From: Imperialibacter roseus
GTDB lineage: Bacteria; Bacteroidota; Bacteroidia; Cytophagales; Cyclobacteriaceae
Length of the DNA stretch: 64,000 nucleotides
NCBI RefSeq assembly: GCF_032999765.1
Contig: NZ_CP136051.1
Location: forward strand, 2,208,417 to 2,272,416
Reading direction: 5' to 3'
Numbering within the stretch: position 1 is the stretch's first letter; every line of letters starts with the position of its first letter. Made by a program: the position numbers and the translations under genes. This document shows positions 42,179 through 51,359 of the stretch, piece after piece. The notes beneath the pieces are model-generated. The model searched no databases, was not told the DNA's origin, and saw only the letters and a list, made by a program, of their open reading frames with translations.

Positions 42179-42748
42179 TCATTTCGGTTTGAAGACGAAA
42201 TCGATACCATATTGCCTGTTACTTCGCAAAGGTTGATCATTGAAAAAGCATTCCGAATTACCCACTACATTCGACACTTCGAAAAACTCCTTGATCACTA
42301 TCTCTTTCCTGCTTTTGTATTCTATTGGATAAAAGTACTGCAACGGATCCTGTCTGCTTCCAAACCACAGCCGATCTTTTTCGGCCACATAAATGGCCCC
42401 AAGGGTGCTGCTTGTTTGTTCCACAAACTCATAATCACTACAACCCTCACACTTTAAGTACCTCGAGACAAACAGAATTCTACTGTACACGCTATCTTTG
42501 GAAAAGCTTAGCTCCATACTTACTTCAAGACGGCCGTAGTCGCCCGCCTCGTAAGAGTATTCGGGTATGTCCTGACTAAACAGGCAGTCCCAGTTGAACG
42601 TCGACGTGGGCACATCTTCAAAAACATAGTTTTTGGAAACCCAAGTGTGGGCTGAAAGAAGCTCATGGGGTGTAACGAGATTGTCTTCCTTACTGCAGCT
42701 GAGCAAGGGAAACAAGAAAACCATTAGCCAGCGTACGGGTTTGAACAT
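42179..42748 (-). CDS. small predicted lipoprotein of unknown function
   Basis: The start at 42748 (MFKPVRW) is chosen over upstream Met codons because it gives a lipoprotein signal: basic start, hydrophobic core and lipobox LLSC, then SKEDN. This makes 189 residues. The mature part begins like many Bacteroidota lipoproteins with a tight beta-barrel-like domain (HELLSAHTWVSKNYVFED, MELSFSKDSVYS). It has several extra cysteines (WDCLF, KCEGCSDYEF, NSECFFN) that may form disulphides. I recognise no named family. It is isolated on both sides: 284 bp from the S74 gene and about 150 bp from the VOC gene. Confidence 0.65.
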   Translation of the reverse strand: MFKPVRWLMVFLFPLLSCSKEDNLVTPHELLSAHTWVSKNYVFEDVPTSTFNWDCLFSQDIPEYSYEAGDYGRLEVSMELSFSKDSVYSRILFVSRYLKCEGCSDYEFVEQTSSTLGAIYVAEKDRLWFGSRQDPLQYFYPIEYKSRKEIVIKEFFEVSNVVGNSECFFNDQPLRSNRQYGIDFVFKPK

Positions 42749-42895
42749 AGTATATTGAATCTTGTGAGACGAAGCAAAGTAACCCTGGCAGACGTGCATG
42801 TTTGGTGAAAGCCGTGATTCGTTCGATGAAGCACCCAGCTTTTATGGACAAGTGTTGGAGCAAGACATCAGCTTATGCTGTTGCTGGTAGACCCG

Positions 42896-43360
42896 CTATT
42901 TCGTATTCGCATCATTGATCTCCACCCAGTAGCCATCGGGGTCTACGATGTAGATTTGACTGGCGCCATCAATGCGAACATTCGACTCGCCAGACTTGCC
43001 CTGCCAGCTTTCAAATGGGATGCCGACTTCGTTTAAATGTTTCATGTAGGGTTTGATATCTGTTGTATGCAGACAGATGTGCATGTTCTTTTCCATCTGG
43101 ATTTTGCTGTTGTCGCCCTGAATGATGTGAAGTTCTTGTCCATTGCCCAGGTAGAACCAACGGTGTCTGCCGTCTTTGATCGGACAATCCATTTCTTTCA
43201 GACCAAGGGCCTTCATATAAAACTCAGCACTAACGTTCATGTCTTTAACGTAGAGCGCATAGTGATCGAAAGACAGCGACGGCAAGTTCTGAGTGGACTG
43301 GGCAAAGCTGCCAGCGCAGAAAATAAGTGATACTGCAAGGGTGGCGAAAATGTGTTTCAT
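42896..43360 (-). CDS. exported VOC (glyoxalase/dioxygenase superfamily) protein
   Basis: A 154-residue protein with a signal peptide (ending SFAQ) and two beta-alpha-beta-beta-beta units of the VOC fold: FDHYALYVKDMNVSAEFYMKALGLKE with ELHIIQ, and MHICLHTTDIKPYMKHLNEVGIPFE with YIVDPDGYWVEIND. Metal ligands expected in the family are in reach: the first-strand His, Glu in ELHII, His in MHICLH and the final Glu in WVEI. This would allow a glyoxalase I-like or related lyase/epimerase reaction, but the exact substrate cannot be read. Export to the periplasm is unusual for glyoxalase I and favours another role. The gene is monocistronic and divergent from the LytS-like kinase. Confidence 0.85.
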   Translation of the reverse strand: MKHIFATLAVSLIFCAGSFAQSTQNLPSLSFDHYALYVKDMNVSAEFYMKALGLKEMDCPIKDGRHRWFYLGNGQELHIIQGDNSKIQMEKNMHICLHTTDIKPYMKHLNEVGIPFESWQGKSGESNVRIDGASQIYIVDPDGYWVEINDANTK

Positions 43361-43543
43361 TTTAAGTGTTTGTTTAAGGACAGTTTAATTGTGGCGTGTT
43401 CTGCCAGTTTGATAAAGAAATATAAGCCACAATCTGGTAATTCCTTGGGTTCTTTCTTTCTTTAATCAACGGTTCGTTGCCTGACTCAAGCGAATCAATT
43501 TCAGGAGTGACCCGAAGTACAAGCTAGTACTTTTATTGTTTTC

Positions 43544-44617
43544 ATGACAGAAAAGAAGGTTTTAACCGGGCTAATTGTGATTTGCACCCTGCTTGCCTTA
43601 ACGGTACAGTTAGTCGGCGGTATTTCGGGAGATGGAGCAAGAGCCGACTTACCCATTATGTATTGGCCGCTGGGCTTTGGAGCGGTGGCGTTGCTATTAG
43701 TCGTTCCTGTGTACAATACCTGCGAATGGCTAATGCCCTTCAAAGAGAGGGAGAAACTGATGCTGGCTTGTCTTATAAGCATTCTTTACGGTCTCTTATT
43801 GGTTTTGCTGGCGCCGATTGTTGCTATTCTTTTCGAAAGGCTATTTAAGGTCAATGAACACTTCAATTTTTCAAGCCTGTCTTTGGTTTATGCATCGGAT
43901 TGGGTTTTTATTTTGCCATGCACGCTTTTTTATTTCCTGCAGCTGCTTTTTGTGGTGCTACTAAGGCAAAAGGATCAGATAGTGAGAGATAAAGAGAAGG
44001 TCCTGGAATTAGAGAACCAGCTAAAGGAAGGAGCACTGAGCAGCTTGCAATATCAACTAAGGCCGCATTTTCTTTTCAACTCGCTCAACAATGTTGCCAT
44101 GATGGTTAGAAAAGGCGAAAAGGAAGCCTCAGTCGATGCTCTGGTGAGTCTGAGTACTATTTTGTCAAAAGTGATGCGACGGGATAAGGAACAGATGATC
44201 AGGCTTCAGGAAGAACTTGACCTACTTGAGAATTTCATCACAATTGAAAGGCTGAGGGATGATAAAGTATCCATTTCTGTTGATGTGGCGGATGGAGCGA
44301 ATGCTGCAATGGTGCCTGTGCTGCTCCTACAACCCATTGTGGAAAATGCTTTTAGATTTGCCAGGGAAAGTGGAATTGATGAACCTTCGGTGCGCATAAA
44401 TGCAGCAGTAGTCGGGCAATCTGTTCAGCTAAAAGTGTTTAATTCCGGTAAAGGGCTCATAGGTTGGACGCTGATGGACTCGTCGGGTATCGGCCTTATC
44501 AACACTATTCACCGGCTTCGCTATATTTATGGCACCAGCTTCTCGTTTACCACAACGGATTTTCCCGGTGGAGTAGAGATAGTTATTGAAATACCCTCAA
44601 AATTAGAAAGGCATTGA
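43544..44617 (+). CDS. LytS-type sensor histidine kinase
   Basis: A 357-residue kinase with four membrane helices (~8-25, 43-58, 74-98, 118-140) and a short coiled linker. The His_kinase domain has the phosphoacceptor His175 in LRPHFLFNSLNN, and the ATP-binding part has LLLQPIVENAFRFA (N-box) and SGIGLINTIHRLRYIYG (G-box). It lacks a large periplasmic sensor. A short inverted repeat, AAGTAC...GTACTT (43515-43532), lies just before the start. The stop overlaps the TTG start of the LytTR regulator, so the two are translationally coupled; an FtsX-like permease gene follows. A paralogous set lies at 52436-56819 in the opposite direction. Confidence 0.93.
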   Translation: MTEKKVLTGLIVICTLLALTVQLVGGISGDGARADLPIMYWPLGFGAVALLLVVPVYNTCEWLMPFKEREKLMLACLISILYGLLLVLLAPIVAILFERLFKVNEHFNFSSLSLVYASDWVFILPCTLFYFLQLLFVVLLRQKDQIVRDKEKVLELENQLKEGALSSLQYQLRPHFLFNSLNNVAMMVRKGEKEASVDALVSLSTILSKVMRRDKEQMIRLQEELDLLENFITIERLRDDKVSISVDVADGANAAMVPVLLLQPIVENAFRFARESGIDEPSVRINAAVVGQSVQLKVFNSGKGLIGWTLMDSSGIGLINTIHRLRYIYGTSFSFTTTDFPGGVEIVIEIPSKLERH

Positions 44618-45393
44618 AAAGAGTCCGCTGCTTGATAGTTGATGATGAAAAGGAAGCCAGAGAAGGTCTTTTTCTCATGCTGAAGGCTTATGAGCAGCTT
44701 GAGGTTGTTGGAATATGCGCTAATGGGCTTGATGCTATTACGCAAATTGACACGCTACGGCCCGATCTGGTGTTTTTGGATATACAAATGCCCCAGGTAA
44801 ACGGGTTTGAAGTTGTCAACAGCCTTGAACCGCCCTTGCCTGCTTTTGTGTTCATCACGGCCTTCGACGAGTATGCGCTCAAAGCATTTGAAGTGCATGC
44901 GCTGGACTACCTGCTCAAACCATTTACCAAAGAGCGACTTGACGAGGCGGTTGCGCATGTTAGTCTGTTTTTGGATAAGGGGACGGGTGCGCCAAAAGAA
45001 ATACGGCAAATAGCTAAATTATCTACTGACAACGCCAGATCTGACAGTGTGGTCAATAGTGATGGGCTTTCAGGTAAGCTCGTCATCAAGGCTGATGGCA
45101 GGTTGTATTTTATCGAATGGGCTTCCATTATCTGGATACAAGCCTACGACTACTATGTGAAAGTGCACACAAAGGACAAATACTACCTGGTAAGAGAAAG
45201 TATGAAAAAAATAGAAGCCAGGCTACCCGAAACCACTTTCTTGCGGGTGCACAAGTCCAGCATAGTGAATACTTCCTATATTCATTCTATTGAGTCTGTG
45301 GGGAATAACGACCATCTAATAACTCTACAGAGTGGAGTCAAAGTAAAGTCGAGCAGAAGTTATTCAGCTTCCCTTCAAAAGTGGATGAACTAA
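44614..45393 (+). CDS. LytTR-family response regulator
   Basis: A 259-residue regulator with an N-terminal receiver (acidic pocket D10-D11-E12, phosphoacceptor Asp56 in LVFLDIQMP, ITAFDEYA, and Lys in LLKPF) and a C-terminal LytTR DNA-binding domain (~165-259: WASIIWIQAYDYYVKVHT, FLRVHKSSIVNTSYI). It starts with TTG overlapping the kinase stop (aTTGA); the translation fits only this start, since it brings the receiver's first strand in at residue 4 as in its paralogue at 54955. It probably controls the permease gene 74 bp downstream; no binding sites were identified. Confidence 0.92.
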   Translation: MKRVRCLIVDDEKEAREGLFLMLKAYEQLEVVGICANGLDAITQIDTLRPDLVFLDIQMPQVNGFEVVNSLEPPLPAFVFITAFDEYALKAFEVHALDYLLKPFTKERLDEAVAHVSLFLDKGTGAPKEIRQIAKLSTDNARSDSVVNSDGLSGKLVIKADGRLYFIEWASIIWIQAYDYYVKVHTKDKYYLVRESMKKIEARLPETTFLRVHKSSIVNTSYIHSIESVGNNDHLITLQSGVKVKSSRSYSASLQKWMN

Positions 45394-45467
45394 TCGGCTG
45401 ACTGCATGTCCCTTGCGATTTACTGCATTTGTTTTGAGCCAAAACCTTTAACCATTTGATTTGACTC

Positions 45468-47846
45468 ATGATCAAAAACTACCTCACCATTGCTTTTCGG
45501 GTTTTCAAAAGGGACAAGATTTACTCTTTGATGAACCTGCTCGGGCTTACAGTGGGTATTACTGCCTCCCTTTTGCTGTTTGCCTATAGCTACAATGAGT
45601 CACAATACGACCAGTATCACGAAAACAAGGACAGAATCATTCGGATAGTGATGGACGTCAATTTTGGCGACGATACACGGGCGGTGGCTGTGGTGCCGGC
45701 TGCGTTGGGCAACTTTATGAAAGAACATGCCCCTTCGGTAGAGGAATATGCCATGCTGAGGTCGATTCCTCATGCTGGCTTTCAGGTGGTGAAGGGCGAT
45801 GAAGTGGTGGCCGAACATGGGTTGTTCTACGCCAGCCAGGGGGTGCTGGACATGTTTACCTACGATTGGCTTGCTGGAGATAGGGCTACGGCACTTGTGC
45901 CTCACAATACCATCGTGTTGAACCGGTCGCTGGCTGAAAAGTATTTTGGCGAAGTTAACAAAGCAGTCGGTGGGGTTATTTCCAGAGACGACGGTACCCA
46001 ATATAAGGTGACAGGTGTAATTGAAGATGTAAACCAGAAAGGGCACTTTACGCCAAATGCGCTGGTGAGCCTTTGGGATGATTCAAAACCAACCAACTGG
46101 AGAGACTGGAACTGGTGTACTTACCTGCTGTTGTCAAACCCAGGAGAGGACTTCACTCCTGTGTTTCAACAGGCATTTGATGAAAACATGGCCCCGGAGC
46201 TTGAGCAGCAGGGGGGTGGCAAGATCACTTTTTCTACTCAGAAGCTCACGGATATCTATTATACCTCCCGACTTGAGTTTGAAATGCAACCCAACGAAGG
46301 CAACAGGGCATTTATTCAGGGTTTTGCGATTGTTGGGTGCTTTTTGTTGCTGCTGGCTATTATCAATTATGTTAATCTTGTTACGGCCCAGTCACAAAAA
46401 AGAGCCAGAGAGGTTGGTGTGAAAAAGGCCTTTGGAGTAGGCTCCAACGCACTCAGGATGCAGTTTTTCACCGAGGCTTTTGTGTACGTGCTGTTGGCAA
46501 CGATGCTTTCTTCAGCCACACTGGTTGTCATGAACCCTGTTTTTCAGCACTTCACCGGAGACAAGCTACCGGTTGAACTGTTGGTAGGCTGGGAGGCGCC
46601 TTTTTTGGTGTTGTTCTTTATTTTGATCATTACCATTCTCTCAGGTGCTTACCCCGCCATTGTTATTTCCTCTTTCCGACCTGTTCAAGTATTGAAAACC
46701 AACGGCGCTGGTAAGTCGGGAGGTGGATTGTCGTTGAGAAAAGCGCTGATTGTGCTGCAGCTATCTGTTTCCCTGCTGATGATAGTCGGAATCACTGGTG
46801 TGTATACGCAGTTAAGGTTTATTAGCGGCTACAGCCTGGGCTTCGAAAAGGAACAGGTGCTGTTGTTTAATTTGCCCAATGCCGCCGTTGGCAACTATCA
46901 TCCTCTCCGGGAAAGATTGATGACTTACACTCAAATTGGCGGAGTAGCCTCGATGACAGATGCTCTTGGAGAAAAACCACCGGTAAATGACTTTACATAT
47001 GAGACCGACGAGGGAGAGAGAACAGAGATCATACAGCAGTTGTGGGTGGACGAAGGCTTCTTCAAAACCATCAAAGTGTCCCTGCTGGCGGGACGTGATT
47101 TCCGCTATCTGGCAGAGAACGATACTACTCACTCAGGAGTTTTAGTCAACAGGGCCTTTGTAGAGCACGCCGGTTGGAAGATAGCAGATGTTCCCGGCAA
47201 GCGCCTTTGGTCGCATGACTGGAGTGACAGAATTATTGGTGTGGCGGAAGACTTCCATGTGGTTTCACTACACGATAAGCTGGAACCTTTGGTGTTTCGT
47301 TACAATATGCCGTCTCGGAATATGTTGGTGCGCTACAATGGCCCATTTTCTGAAGCGATGGACATCATTCAGGAGGCTTCCTGGGAAGTGGCTGGAGAAG
47401 AGTTGCCTGCCTGGACGTTTCTTGATCGTAAGTTTCAGCTTCAGTATGAAGAAGATGAAAAAAGAGCTAGCCTCCTGGCCGTATTTACAGGCATAGTCAT
47501 CTTCATTGCCTGTTTAGGATTGCTTAGCGTCACAGCCTACGAGGTGAGGCGGCGAAATAAGGAAATCGGCATCAGAAAGATACTCGGAGCCAGTGCTGGC
47601 GGCATTCTCCTGCTTTTCTCACGATCCTACATTGCGCTTGTCGCCTGGGCGGCGTTGCTGTCCATTCCTGTTGCCAACTACCTCCTCACCGAGTGGCTTG
47701 GCAGCTTCGCTTACCGCATTGAGGTCGACTGGTGGATGCTGGTGCTGCCGTTGGTTGTTCTTGCTGGAATCTGTGCAGCGGTTATCAGCATTCAATCGGT
47801 GAAGGCCACGAGGGTGAATCCGGTGGAAGCGCTGAGGTGTGAGTAA
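45468..47846 (+). CDS. MacB/FtsX-like ABC transporter permease
   Basis: A 792-residue permease with the layout usual for Bacteroidota: an N-terminal membrane helix (~20-40), a MacB-type periplasmic core domain (~45-270), three helices with an FtsX domain (~285-400), another helix (~430), a second periplasmic domain (~455-640) and a final three-helix FtsX domain (~670-780). The end carries RRRNKEIGIRKILGAS, and RAREVGVKKAFGVG marks the same cytosolic coupling loop in the first half. Such proteins use ATP hydrolysis on the cytosolic side to drive work in the periplasm, for example lipoprotein or peptide handling. No ATPase gene is next to it, so one must be supplied from elsewhere. It follows the LytS/LytTR pair and is probably its target. 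Confidence 0.9.
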   Translation: MIKNYLTIAFRVFKRDKIYSLMNLLGLTVGITASLLLFAYSYNESQYDQYHENKDRIIRIVMDVNFGDDTRAVAVVPAALGNFMKEHAPSVEEYAMLRSIPHAGFQVVKGDEVVAEHGLFYASQGVLDMFTYDWLAGDRATALVPHNTIVLNRSLAEKYFGEVNKAVGGVISRDDGTQYKVTGVIEDVNQKGHFTPNALVSLWDDSKPTNWRDWNWCTYLLLSNPGEDFTPVFQQAFDENMAPELEQQGGGKITFSTQKLTDIYYTSRLEFEMQPNEGNRAFIQGFAIVGCFLLLLAIINYVNLVTAQSQKRAREVGVKKAFGVGSNALRMQFFTEAFVYVLLATMLSSATLVVMNPVFQHFTGDKLPVELLVGWEAPFLVLFFILIITILSGAYPAIVISSFRPVQVLKTNGAGKSGGGLSLRKALIVLQLSVSLLMIVGITGVYTQLRFISGYSLGFEKEQVLLFNLPNAAVGNYHPLRERLMTYTQIGGVASMTDALGEKPPVNDFTYETDEGERTEIIQQLWVDEGFFKTIKVSLLAGRDFRYLAENDTTHSGVLVNRAFVEHAGWKIADVPGKRLWSHDWSDRIIGVAEDFHVVSLHDKLEPLVFRYNMPSRNMLVRYNGPFSEAMDIIQEASWEVAGEELPAWTFLDRKFQLQYEEDEKRASLLAVFTGIVIFIACLGLLSVTAYEVRRRNKEIGIRKILGASAGGILLLFSRSYIALVAWAALLSIPVANYLLTEWLGSFAYRIEVDWWMLVLPLVVLAGICAAVISIQSVKATRVNPVEALRCE

Positions 47847-47927
47847 GAATTGATCTTGAGATTGTGACTAGTTTAGTGTCGGACTTTTACATTTCAGCTC
47901 TTGATGTTAACTTGAAACAAAAAGTAC

Positions 47928-48203
47928 ATGGAAGCCCTCTGCACACACCTCCAAAACTTTCTGCCCAAACCTTCAGATGTTCACGTCTGCGAAGAATGTG
48001 TTAAAATGGGCGGGAGCTGGGTGCACCTTCGTACATGCCAAACCTGCGGCGTTACTCTCTGCTGCAACTCTTCACCAGGCACCCACATGACGAAGCATTT
48101 TCAGGCTACTGGCCACCCTGTGGTTATTTCAGCTGAGCCTGAGGAGTATTGGGCTTACTGCTACGAGGATGACGCCTTTATGCGTTATCACTTATCAGGC
48201 TGA
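47928..48203 (+). CDS. small UBP-type zinc finger protein
   Basis: A 91-residue protein that consists almost entirely of a zf-UBP fold. Cysteine and histidine ligands are at C5-x-H7, C21-x-x-C24, C37-x-x-C40, C45, and His residues at 53, 57 and 63 (GTHMTKHFQATGHPVV). In eukaryotes this domain binds the C-terminal tail of ubiquitin. Bacterial single-domain versions are known, but their ligand is not established; a C-terminal Gly-Gly-like peptide is a possible target. It lies 81 bp after the permease gene on the same strand and ends 3 bp before the convergent serine hydrolase gene. Confidence 0.9.
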   Translation: MEALCTHLQNFLPKPSDVHVCEECVKMGGSWVHLRTCQTCGVTLCCNSSPGTHMTKHFQATGHPVVISAEPEEYWAYCYEDDAFMRYHLSG

Positions 48204-48206
48204 ACC

Positions 48207-49439
48207 TTATTTCCCCACACTCTTCAACACCCTCTCCACAATCCCGTCCATGCTGCTGCTGTCAATCCAGCGGGCTACGATGACTAAGTCGTTTTCCTGG
48301 TCGACGTAGATCATATTGGCACCAGCACCTAAATGATAAAAGGCAGAGGCCGGAGCACTTGGCAAAGGCTTCTGCTCGGTGTTCAGGAAAAAGTTCATGA
48401 AGCCGTAGGTAGTCTGCACGGGTGTAGGTGTTCTGGCCATGCTCAGCCACTTTTCGGAAATCAGCTGCTGGCCATTCCAGTTACCATTGCGTAGCGTTAG
48501 ATAGCCAAAACGGGCCTGGTCGTAGGCATTGATGAACATGCCGCCGCCCCAATGCGACCCACCGCTGACGGACTGCACAGGCTTGCCGTCCAGCACGATC
48601 CACGAATTTTCGTAGCCCAGCCAACGCCAGGTAGGAGAGGCTCCAATAGGATCCATGATGTTTTCTTTGAGCACTTCTGGTAGTGGCTTTCTCCAAACGT
48701 TGAGAATGCACAATGCTAGCAGGTTCACTCTCGTGTCGTTATATTTGTAAAAGCTGCCCGGCTCGTTTCTTTCTCTCCCAATCCAGCCTTCAGTGTCACG
48801 GGGCGGACGGTCGGCCCAGTCGGGCTTTCCCCAGAGCGTGCCTTCCCAGTCGCTGGTTTGGCGCAGCATGTGGTTCCAGGTGATTTTTCGGTTGTGCTCA
48901 GAGGCAAATAGCTCCAGCACGTCAGGCTCTTCAAACGACTCGGCTTTGTTGAGCGACATCCGGGCTGGCTCGTAGGGAATCACCGGGCCGATGTAAGGAT
49001 ATACCTTGTCATTCACATCTCTGATAAGGCCTTTGTCGTAGGCGAGGCCAACAGTGGTGGAAAGAAAGCTTTTTGCAACGCTAAACGTTTGATCTACCCG
49101 ATCAGGATCGCCCCATTTGGCAATGATGTAGCCATTTTTGATCACCATGCCTGTAGCCGGGCCTCTTTCTTTCAGCGGGCCAACGGCGTCCCCAAAGGGC
49201 TCCTTCCCGAAGCTGAGGTAGTGAGCCTCCTTTAGGTTTCTCGAAGCTTTCGACTCGCTGGCAATAGCGAAATCGACTGCTTCTTGCAGCAATGAGGGAT
49301 CGACGCCCATAGCGGCCGGTGTGCGTTCTTCCCAGCTACCTGCCGGAGGGAAGTATGGCTTGAGTGCTTTGCTTTTTTGACTGAATAATAGGGCAGGAGC
49401 CGTAGTGAAAATGAAAAGAAGGCAAATTTTGAACTTCAT
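48207..49439 (-). CDS. exported beta-lactamase-family serine hydrolase
   Basis: A 410-residue protein with signal peptide (ending LLFSQ). It has the class C/esterase-type fold: catalytic S120-V-A-K123 in FSVAKSFLSTTVGLAYDKG, and a second motif Y233-N-D in FYKYNDTRVNLLAL in place of the usual Y-x-N. The third region (SGGSHWGGGMFINAYDQARFG, YHLGAGANMIYVD) fits the H/K-x-G-like end. Such proteins are mostly esterases or peptidases of cell-wall or D-amino-acid substrates, and a true beta-lactamase function is not implied. It would act in the periplasm. It starts 239 bp from the cyclophilin gene and has no clear operon partner. Confidence 0.88.
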   Translation of the reverse strand: MKFKICLLFIFTTAPALLFSQKSKALKPYFPPAGSWEERTPAAMGVDPSLLQEAVDFAIASESKASRNLKEAHYLSFGKEPFGDAVGPLKERGPATGMVIKNGYIIAKWGDPDRVDQTFSVAKSFLSTTVGLAYDKGLIRDVNDKVYPYIGPVIPYEPARMSLNKAESFEEPDVLELFASEHNRKITWNHMLRQTSDWEGTLWGKPDWADRPPRDTEGWIGRERNEPGSFYKYNDTRVNLLALCILNVWRKPLPEVLKENIMDPIGASPTWRWLGYENSWIVLDGKPVQSVSGGSHWGGGMFINAYDQARFGYLTLRNGNWNGQQLISEKWLSMARTPTPVQTTYGFMNFFLNTEQKPLPSAPASAFYHLGAGANMIYVDQENDLVIVARWIDSSSMDGIVERVLKSVGK

Positions 49440-49677
49440 GATGCTGGATGGACTAAAAATGAAACAGGTGGTCAGTGATTTTTTGTGCAGACCAAATTTA
49501 CTATTCAGTCACAAAAAAACATTAACCACCTGTCACAGAAAGAAATGAGATTTGAGTACTTGTCTACCTCCGACTGCCTCCCAGCCTTTCAGGCGTCTGA
49601 CGATTGCCACCACTGATGCCAGCGCCATCGTACCGACGCCTGCTTCGGTCTTCCGTCTTCCAGCTTCTATCTTCTCC

Positions 49678-50118
49678 CTACTCTTGCTCGACAATCACCA
49701 CTTTCTCCATCACTTCACCCTCTCTGATCGCATCTATCACATCAAGGCCTTCGAACACTTTGCCGAAAACGGTGTGGTTTCTATCAAGGTGGGCTGTGTT
49801 TTTGCGGCTATGGCAAATGAAGAATTGTGAACCGCCAGTGTTTCTGCCAGCGTGCGCCATGCTGAGTACGCCACGGTCGTGGTATTGGTTTTCGCCGTCA
49901 AGTTCGCAGGGAATAGTGTAGCCAGGTCCGCCAGCTCCTGTACCTTTAGGGCAGCCGCCTTGAATAACGAAATCAGGAATAACCCTGTGGAAGGTAAGCC
50001 CGTCGTAGAAATTATGATTGGCTAGTTCTTTAAAGTTGGCTACTGCCTTTGGAGCGTCTTTTTCGAAGAACTTGATCTTCATAACGCCTTTCTTCGTGTG
50101 TATCTCGGCTATTTGCAT
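49678..50118 (-). CDS. cyclophilin-type peptidyl-prolyl cis-trans isomerase
   Basis: A 146-residue compact cyclophilin without signal peptide, so cytosolic. Active-site motifs are present: [13 protein letters not shown] with the catalytic Arg, the following GTGAGGPGY loop, [19 protein letters not shown] and the last His-containing [15 protein letters not shown]. It would speed cis-trans turns at X-Pro bonds during folding. It has the shortened form common in bacteria. It is divergent from the CarboxypepD-regulatory-like gene, with the promoters in the ~95-bp spacer. Confidence 0.96.
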   Translation of the reverse strand: MQIAEIHTKKGVMKIKFFEKDAPKAVANFKELANHNFYDGLTFHRVIPDFVIQGGCPKGTGAGGPGYTIPCELDGENQYHDRGVLSMAHAGRNTGGSQFFICHSRKNTAHLDRNHTVFGKVFEGLDVIDAIREGEVMEKVVIVEQE

Positions 50119-50213
50119 GATGTTAGTTGATATTTTAGTGTAAATTAAGCGATGACCGTTTGTTGGTTGTTATACTTATTTCGGCTTGCAAAACACACAA
50201 AAGTAGTATTTGT

Positions 50214-51359
50214 ATGCAACTGATCTCTACATTATTATCAAAACGAATTCTTTTTGCCCTGTTTTTTCTTGTGTGCTCTTTAGCTGTCCTGGGTCAAACT
50301 GGGTCGCTGTCGGGTCGGGTGATAGATGCTGGCACAGAGGAACCATTGCCATTTGCTAATGTTTTTATCAGTAGCACCACCATGGGCTCCACCACTGCGC
50401 TGGATGGCTCGTTTCTGATCGAGCGAATACCTTTTGGTGCGGTTCAGTTGGTGGTTTCATTTGTCGGCTACAAGCACCAAACATTCAATTTTGATTTCAC
50501 TGAAAGCTTCAACCTTAGCACAGCCATATCGCTTGAACCGGCTTTGGAAGAGCTGAGCACCATTGAGGTTACTTCGAAAAAAGACAAGAAGTGGGAAAGA
50601 AATCTATCTAAATTCACCAAAGTGTTTCTTGGTGAGACAGAATTTTCTAAGGGCTGCAAAATATTGAATCCCTGGGTGCTTGAGTTTGCAGAAGACAAGG
50701 ACAACGGGCTGGTGGCAACGGCTAGTCGGCCAGTGGAAATCGAAAACCACGCATTGGGCTACAAGGTATTTTATCATTTGCGGCTTTTCAAGGCCAATTC
50801 GACAAATTTCTTTTTTACTGGGGAAACCAGGTTTGAAGAAATGACTCCCGCAGATGAGAAGCAAAAGAGCCAGTGGATCAAGAATAGAGTCATCGCTTTT
50901 AAAGGGTCGACAAGGCATCTCTTTTTGGCTATACTTTATGAGTATATTCAAAAGGGACAATTGCAGCAGGAAGGCTTTGCCTTGCTTCAGGAGAAGTTCC
51001 CAAGGGAAGGGCCCATTGTGCGGCACCCCGATCTTGCAAAAACAAAAAAAGAAATCCTGATTGACTACCCACTGGAAAACCTGGTGGGAGCCTCTTACCG
51101 GGCAGGGCTTTACAGAATATTGCTCAGCGGCAAAGTAGAGGTGCATTACAAAAGGGAGCAGGGGGTGCCAAAAAACACGATTTACAACGACACACTGGCG
51201 GAGGTGTCGTGGCTGGAGGTGAAGGAAGGCTACGTAGATGTGACTAAAACCGGCCTTAACCAAAAGCCCGACCAGCTGCTGGTTTCAGGCGCCATGAGCC
51301 AGGGTTGGGTGGCCATGATGCTGCCCAACGATTATGACCCCGCCAGCAATAACCCTTAG
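50214..51359 (+). CDS. secreted protein with CarboxypepD-regulatory-like domain
   Basis: The ATG at 50214 gives a normal signal peptide (ending VLGQ) and 381 residues; a TTG at 50160 would add a lipobox-like start and cannot be excluded. Residues ~27-115 form a CarboxypepD-regulatory-like beta-sandwich (GRVIDAGTEEPLPFANVFI, GSTTALDGSFLIERIPFG, VSFVGYKHQ). The rest (~125-381) is a region of uncertain family with WERNLSKFTKVFLGETEFSKGC and ENHALGYKVFYHLRLF, seen in several Bacteroidota envelope proteins. No TonB-dependent barrel follows. It might be a periplasmic or outer-membrane-linked protein; function unknown. Its stop overlaps the convergent ArsC-like gene by 4 bp. Confidence 0.8.
   Translation: MQLISTLLSKRILFALFFLVCSLAVLGQTGSLSGRVIDAGTEEPLPFANVFISSTTMGSTTALDGSFLIERIPFGAVQLVVSFVGYKHQTFNFDFTESFNLSTAISLEPALEELSTIEVTSKKDKKWERNLSKFTKVFLGETEFSKGCKILNPWVLEFAEDKDNGLVATASRPVEIENHALGYKVFYHLRLFKANSTNFFFTGETRFEEMTPADEKQKSQWIKNRVIAFKGSTRHLFLAILYEYIQKGQLQQEGFALLQEKFPREGPIVRHPDLAKTKKEILIDYPLENLVGASYRAGLYRILLSGKVEVHYKREQGVPKNTIYNDTLAEVSWLEVKEGYVDVTKTGLNQKPDQLLVSGAMSQGWVAMMLPNDYDPASNNP

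Noticed and set aside
50160-50213. TTG start giving a lipobox-like N-terminus (ISAC) for the CarboxypepD-regulatory-like protein
   Set aside because: A second, complete signal peptide starts at the ATG at 50214. Two signals in a row are unlikely, so the ATG was chosen, though the TTG is not fully excluded.
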